Below are positions 5,935-8,627 of a DNA stretch of 8,627 nt, one piece after another. Under the pieces are notes generated by a model. That model did not search any database, was not told the DNA's origin, and saw nothing but the letters and a program-made list of their open reading frames with translations. The position numbers and the translations under genes were made by a program. The stretch covers positions 1 to 8,627 of the forward strand of contig JAEZWL010000081.1 in the NCBI GenBank assembly GCA_023420245.1. Reading direction: 5' to 3'. How positions within the stretch are numbered: the first letter of the stretch is position 1; each line of letters starts with the position of its first letter. This DNA is from Bacillota bacterium. GTDB taxonomy: Bacteria; Bacillota; Clostridia; Oscillospirales; Acutalibacteraceae.

Positions 5935-6870
5935 TTAGTCTAATTTTATGATTTTTACAAGGGAAGCCAGCTCCCGCGCGCGTTCCGGTCGGAATCCGAC
6001 GGAGGACCGGGATTCCGCTGTCGCCGCGGAAACGGCGGTGGCCCAGCGAATAATCTCCTCGATCGGTTCGCCTCTCGAAACACCGCTGACAAAGCCTGCC
6101 AGAAAACAGTCGCCGCACCCGATGGTGTTCGCAACGCGGACCTTTGGAGGATAGGCGCGGTAAATGCCGCCGGGCGCTTGAATGATAGAGCCACCCTCAC
6201 CCAGAGATACGGCAATGATTTGAATATGGTAAGGCGCAAGGGAGTGAATGGCAGCGATGATATCCCGGTCGTTCGGAGCAACCGGATGTCCGCACAGGGC
6301 GGAAAGCTCATCTAGATTCGGTTTGATTAAAAAGGGAGATTCCTTAATGCAAAGCGGCAGGGTTTCCCCGCTGGTATCCAAGAATACCTTTAAATTCTTC
6401 GCACGCAGCCCCGACAGCAATTTATTGTAGATCATAGGGTCCTCACAATTAGAGGCATCGCCGGATAAAACAAGAAAATCTTGGTTTTGAATCGTATGCC
6501 CCATATCCGCAATCAGCCTTTCCAGACTTTTCGGAGCAAGCAAAACCCCTTTTTCGGCGACAATCGTGCAGTCGCCGCTCTCCTCAACAAGCAGGTAGTT
6601 GGTACGGGATTGAAACTCATCCTCGTGGATGAAGTGAACGTTAATCCCGCTGGACTGAAGCATTTCAATGATCTTGGTTCCGGTTTCTCCGTGGCAGATT
6701 CCAAAAGCGTTACTGTTTTCATTCATTTGTTTCAGGTTAATGGATACATGAGTTCCTTTTCCGCCGATTGTGGTCTCAATATTTTGAATTCGGTTTGTCG
6801 TATTCTTTTTGAAATTGTTCAAATACAGCATTTTGTCTATTGCCGGATTGAGCGTTACTGTGTTTATCAT
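5935..6870 (-). CDS. PfkB-family sugar(-phosphate) kinase, 1-phosphofructokinase/tagatose-6-phosphate kinase type
   Basis: A ribokinase-fold kinase of 311 residues, the usual size for FruK/LacC enzymes, which add a second phosphate to fructose 1-phosphate or tagatose 6-phosphate. TVTLNPAIDK (4-13) and GGKGTHVS (36-43) are the N-terminal sugar-binding signatures. KPNLDELS (183-190) and SLGEGG (222-227) follow, then NTIGCGDCFLAGF (248-260) with catalytic Asp254. Two departures are visible: GCGDC replaces the common GAGDS, and SGDASNC (136-142) stands where FruK proteins usually have SGSLP. The reading frame stays open upstream to 7089, but the ATG at 6870 is chosen because AGGAGG lies six bases before it and family homology begins there. 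It is first in the operon, and its promoter at 6932-6960 lies inside the longer frame. Substrate uncertain. Confidence 0.9.
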   Translation of the reverse strand: MINTVTLNPAIDKMLYLNNFKKNTTNRIQNIETTIGGKGTHVSINLKQMNENSNAFGICHGETGTKIIEMLQSSGINVHFIHEDEFQSRTNYLLVEESGDCTIVAEKGVLLAPKSLERLIADMGHTIQNQDFLVLSGDASNCEDPMIYNKLLSGLRAKNLKVFLDTSGETLPLCIKESPFLIKPNLDELSALCGHPVAPNDRDIIAAIHSLAPYHIQIIAVSLGEGGSIIQAPGGIYRAYPPKVRVANTIGCGDCFLAGFVSGVSRGEPIEEIIRWATAVSAATAESRSSVGFRPERARELASLVKIIKLD

Positions 6871-6889
6871 TGGTTTCCTCCTGCCGCAT

Positions 6890-6908
6890 TCTATATGGGA
6901 AATATAGA
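6890..6908. promoter_or_regulatory. Palindrome in the operon leader, possible operator
   Basis: TCTATAT-GGGAA-ATATAGA is a perfect 7-bp inverted repeat with a 5-bp centre. It lies at about +18 to +36 of the predicted operon transcript, a repressor-like position. It differs from both LacI site types. DeoR is one possible ligand, by elimination only. Confidence 0.35.
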
Positions 6909-6931
6909 TTATCCCTTCGGTCCTTGTCATT

Positions 6932-6960
6932 ATTATAACAATGATACCAGTCGAAATCAA
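6932..6960 (-). promoter_or_regulatory. Sigma-A-like promoter of the kinase/aldolase/kinase operon
   Basis: Minus strand: TTGATT (6955-6960), a 17-bp spacer and a perfect TATAAT (6932-6937). The predicted start is near 6925, with a leader of about 55 nt to the ATG at 6870. Confidence 0.7.
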
Positions 6961-7137
6961 GCATAAATGAACAAGTAACCACAATAAATGTGTTTGTTTA
7001 TAACCGAAAATTAGCAAAAGCGGATAATAAATCTCATAAACACACAGTACACACGATAAAGGAGCACATTTAGTATACAAATTGCACATAAATTGTTTAT
7101 AAAACGTGTAAAAAACATTTAAATCACAAAATTGTTG

Positions 7138-7166
7138 TTGACATTTTTATAGTGCCGGTATACACT
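7138..7166 (+). promoter_or_regulatory. Sigma-A-like promoter of LacI-2
   Basis: A perfect TTGACA (7138-7143), a 17-bp spacer and TACACT (7161-7166, 4 of 6 consensus). The predicted start is near 7173, giving a leader of about 140 nt containing both candidate operators and the cre-like site. Confidence 0.6.
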
Positions 7167-7180
7167 AAAAGACAGAAAGA

Positions 7181-7198
7181 GATGTGTACGAGCACAAA
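7181..7198. promoter_or_regulatory. Candidate LacI-2 operator O1
   Basis: The right half GAGCACAAA is identical to that of O2. The left half is degenerate (GATGTGTAC), with the inverted TGTG kept and a central CG. It lies at about +9 to +26 of the LacI-2 transcript. Confidence 0.5.
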
Positions 7199-7216
7199 TA
7201 AATAACGAAAATAAAC

Positions 7217-7230
7217 CGAAAACGTAATCA
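7217..7230 (+). promoter_or_regulatory. Candidate cre (CcpA) site
   Basis: CGAAAACGTAATCA matches the catabolite-responsive element pattern TGNAARCGNWWWCA at all positions except the first. It lies within the LacI-2 leader, downstream of the promoter, where CcpA can act as a roadblock. Glucose repression of LacI-2 and the importer behind it is an inference. Confidence 0.4.
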
Positions 7231-7283
7231 TGATATATAAACGGTCAAAAAATCAATTAAAACGGTAATAATCATAATTGTAA

Positions 7284-7301
7284 TTTGTGTTCGAGCACAA
7301 A
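7284..7301. promoter_or_regulatory. Candidate LacI-2 operator O2
   Basis: TTTGTGTTCGAGCACAAA is a 9+9 inverted repeat with one mismatch and a central CG, the canonical LacI-family layout. It touches the ribosome binding site AAGGGGG (7301-7307). The repeat of GAGCACAAA at O1, 103 bp away (about ten helical turns), supports real function. Confidence 0.65.
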
Positions 7302-7312
7302 AGGGGGATCAA

Positions 7313-8356
7313 ATGGGGGTCACAATAAAGGACATTGCCAAAATGGCAAAAGTGTCCCGTGGTACGGTAGACAGGGTGCTGAACTGCCGGGGAAGCGTAA
7401 ACCGAGAGGTGGAGCTTCGCGTCCGAAAAATTGCATCCGATCTGAATTATAAGCCGAACCGGGCGGGCAAGGCTCTCGCAGCTAGGAAAAAGCCGGTTCG
7501 CATCGGGTGTCTGCTCCCGAGTGTGGATAATCCCTTTTTTGACCGCGTTATCGATGGTTTGCGTGCGGCTGAAAAAGAGCTTTGTGATTATGGGCTGTCG
7601 CTTGAGCTGGTCTTGCTGAAGGGGTTTGATGTAGAGATGCATCTGGAGGCGATTGACACTCTGTTAAGCAGAGGGGTTGACGCTTTGTGCCTGACAACAG
7701 TGGATGTGCCTGTAATTTCAAAAAAAGTAAATGAAGTAATCCGCTCCGGAACGCCGGTTTCAACCCTGAATTCCGATGTCCGGGGAACCTCGCGGCTCTT
7801 TTATGTGGGCTGTAATTACATAAACTGCGGCAAAACAGCGGCAGGGATGCTCTCCTACATATTGGGGCAAAAGGGAAAGACGCTGATCGTCACCGGGTCG
7901 GTAAAAATGCAGGGTCATAACAGCCGGATCCATGGGTTTTGCCAGGAGATTAAGGAAAACAAATTAAACATTTCTGTCGCGGATGTCATTGAAAGTCAGG
8001 ATGATGATGATACGGCTTACAGAAACACCAAGGATACCCTGATCCGGAATACCGAAATCAACAGTATTTATGTTACGGCAGCCGGTGTGTCAGGTGTGTG
8101 CAGGGCGGTAGAGGAGCTAGGTCTTGCAAAAAAACTGCATCTCGTGTGTTTTGACGATATCCAGGCGACGCGCAAAGCCATTTTAAACGGAATTATTGAT
8201 GCGACGATCTGTCAGGAACCATTTCAGCAGGGATATCAGTCCATTCAAATGATGTTTAACTACTTCATCGAAGGAACGGTTCCAAAGGAAAATTTGGTTT
8301 ATACGGACAGCGTGATTAAAATCAAGCAAAATATCGGGAGCGTTGAATCCAACTGA
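7313..8356 (+). CDS. LacI-family transcriptional regulator (LacI-2)
   Basis: A sugar-responsive DNA-binding repressor of 347 residues. The helix-turn-helix VTIKDIAKMAKVSRGTVDRV covers residues 3-22. A canonical hinge helix follows, YKPNRAGKALAARK (46-59), with Leu55 in the minor-groove-inserting position. The effector domain (about 62-340) begins with RIGCLLPSVDNPFFDRVIDG. It resembles the RbsB-like branch of the periplasmic-binding fold and lacks the usual GFDD, having VCFDDIQAT instead. The ATG at 7313 follows AAGGGGG at 5-nt spacing. It is divergent from the PfkB/aldolase/kinase operon and is followed by a sugar ABC ATPase on its own strand. It probably represses itself and that importer through the two CG-centred operators, and may also act on the operon. 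Effector unknown, likely the imported sugar. Confidence 0.93.
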   Translation: MGVTIKDIAKMAKVSRGTVDRVLNCRGSVNREVELRVRKIASDLNYKPNRAGKALAARKKPVRIGCLLPSVDNPFFDRVIDGLRAAEKELCDYGLSLELVLLKGFDVEMHLEAIDTLLSRGVDALCLTTVDVPVISKKVNEVIRSGTPVSTLNSDVRGTSRLFYVGCNYINCGKTAAGMLSYILGQKGKTLIVTGSVKMQGHNSRIHGFCQEIKENKLNISVADVIESQDDDDTAYRNTKDTLIRNTEINSIYVTAAGVSGVCRAVEELGLAKKLHLVCFDDIQATRKAILNGIIDATICQEPFQQGYQSIQMMFNYFIEGTVPKENLVYTDSVIKIKQNIGSVESN

Positions 8357-8507
8357 TAGCGGACAAGCGCTCCGTTCCACCCGGATATCCGGTATCAAGG
8401 CTCTAATTTGCAAAATGTCCGAATCCGAATCCGGAATAGAGTATCTAAGAATAAGAGATGTCGCCATATTATCGTAGATTATTCTAAAACCAAGGAGGAA
8501 AGTCAGT
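8357..8507 (+). other. LacI-2 to ABC ATPase spacer
   Basis: No gene, clear promoter or U-tracted terminator is visible in this 151-bp gap, so read-through from LacI-2 is likely. It contains a perfect 12-bp palindrome CCGGATATCCGG (8381-8392) and a short tandem CCGAAT-CCGAAT-CCGGAAT (8419-8437). Confidence 0.5.
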
Positions 8508-8627
8508 ATGGAATCAAATATCAAATTGCGTGCCAGCCAAATTGAGAAGTCGTTTCCGGGTGTCAGAGCTCTTGACCGAATTGATTTTGCTGTGCGTAAG
8601 GGAACGGTACATGCTCTTTGCGGGGAA
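8508..8627 (+). CDS. Sugar ABC transporter ATP-binding protein, N-terminal fragment (3' end off the right edge)
   Basis: Only 40 codons lie in the window. IEKSFPGVRALDRIDFAVRK (12-31), followed by GTVHALCGE, is the characteristic start of the RbsA/MglA/XylG class. In these duplicated ATPases, which energise import of pentoses and hexoses, this segment directly precedes the Walker A motif (GENGAGKST), and the sequence stops just inside it at GE. A Cys replaces the residue commonly Leu, Val or Met before GEN. The ATG at 8508 follows AAGGAGG at 9-nt spacing. It lies 151 bp downstream of LacI-2 with no terminator between, so it is probably co-regulated. The permease and binding-protein genes should follow outside the window. 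The substrate cannot be told from this fragment. Confidence 0.88.
   Translation, partial: MESNIKLRASQIEKSFPGVRALDRIDFAVRKGTVHALCGE

Larger units (their letters stand above)
6871..7312. other. AT-rich divergent intergenic control region
   Basis: No gene is supported in these 442 bp. The region holds the operon promoter on the minus strand, the LacI-2 promoter on the plus strand, two CG-centred LacI-2 operator candidates, a cre-like site and several lesser repeats. Among these is CACA-ATAAA-TGTG (6980-6992), just upstream of the operon -35. TTTAGTATAC (7069-7078) has a near-inverted partner, GTATACACTAAA (7158-7169), overlapping the LacI-2 -10. Confidence 0.8.

Noticed and set aside
7011..7027. 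Second cre-like sequence around AGCAAAAGCGGATAAT
   Set aside because: The first TG and the final CA of the consensus are both missing.
6871..7089. N-terminal extension of the PfkB-family kinase to 7089
   Set aside because: The extension lacks a ribosome binding site, contains the operon promoter and has no family homology; AGGAGG precedes the ATG at 6870.
8415..8477. Possible 20-codon peptide before the ABC ATPase (MSESESGIEYLR...)
   Set aside because: No ribosome binding site precedes the ATG, and the CCGAAT tandem explains the SESES run.
1..8627. CRISPR arrays, tRNA or rRNA genes, insertion sequences, phage or defence genes
   Set aside because: No regularly spaced repeats, RNA gene signatures, transposase motifs or long terminal inverted repeats were seen on either strand.

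Overview
The window looks like an accessory carbohydrate-utilisation region of a Gram-positive Firmicute, most likely a Clostridia-type anaerobe. This rests on strong AGGAGG-type ribosome binding sites before every gene, very AT-rich intergenic DNA with sigma-A-like promoters around moderately GC-rich genes, a CcpA-like site, and a lipoprotein (not periplasmic) form of the sugar-binding protein. The taxon is an inference; no rRNA or other marker gene is present.

Layout from left to right. (1) Positions 1-1049, minus strand: a YtfQ-like sugar-binding lipoprotein of an ABC importer, cut by the left edge. (2) 1050-1460: a 411-bp AT-rich divergent control region with two promoters and about five copies of a palindrome built on TTTAGTAAAT. 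(3) 1461-2516, plus: a LacI-family repressor (called LacI-1 here) starting at TTG. (4) 2517-2729: a convergent terminator region with three hairpins. (5) 2730-3515, minus: a DeoR/GlpR-family regulator with its own promoter. (6) 3786-6870, minus: a three-gene catabolic operon transcribed in the order PfkB/FruK-type sugar kinase, class II aldolase, RhaB-like FGGY kinase. (7) 6871-7312: a second divergent control region. (8) 7313-8356, plus: a second LacI-family repressor (LacI-2) with two CG-centred candidate operators in its leader. (9) From 8508 to the right edge: the first 40 codons of a sugar ABC-importer ATPase.

A plausible reading is that two sugar ABC importers, one beginning at each edge, feed a ketose pathway. 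The FGGY kinase would make a ketose 1-phosphate. The class II aldolase would cleave it to dihydroxyacetone phosphate and an aldehyde, and the FruK/LacC-like kinase would add a second phosphate to a sugar phosphate intermediate. No isomerase is in the window, so the sugar cannot be named; L-rhamnose or a related ketose is the closest guess from the kinase. LacI-1 probably controls the left importer and itself. LacI-2 probably controls itself and the right importer. The DeoR protein probably responds to a sugar phosphate from the operon.

I see no tRNA, rRNA, CRISPR, transposase, phage gene or defence system. The most interesting material is regulatory: two LacI paralogues whose differing hinge sequences seem to match differently centred operators, and an uncommon kinase/aldolase/kinase combination.
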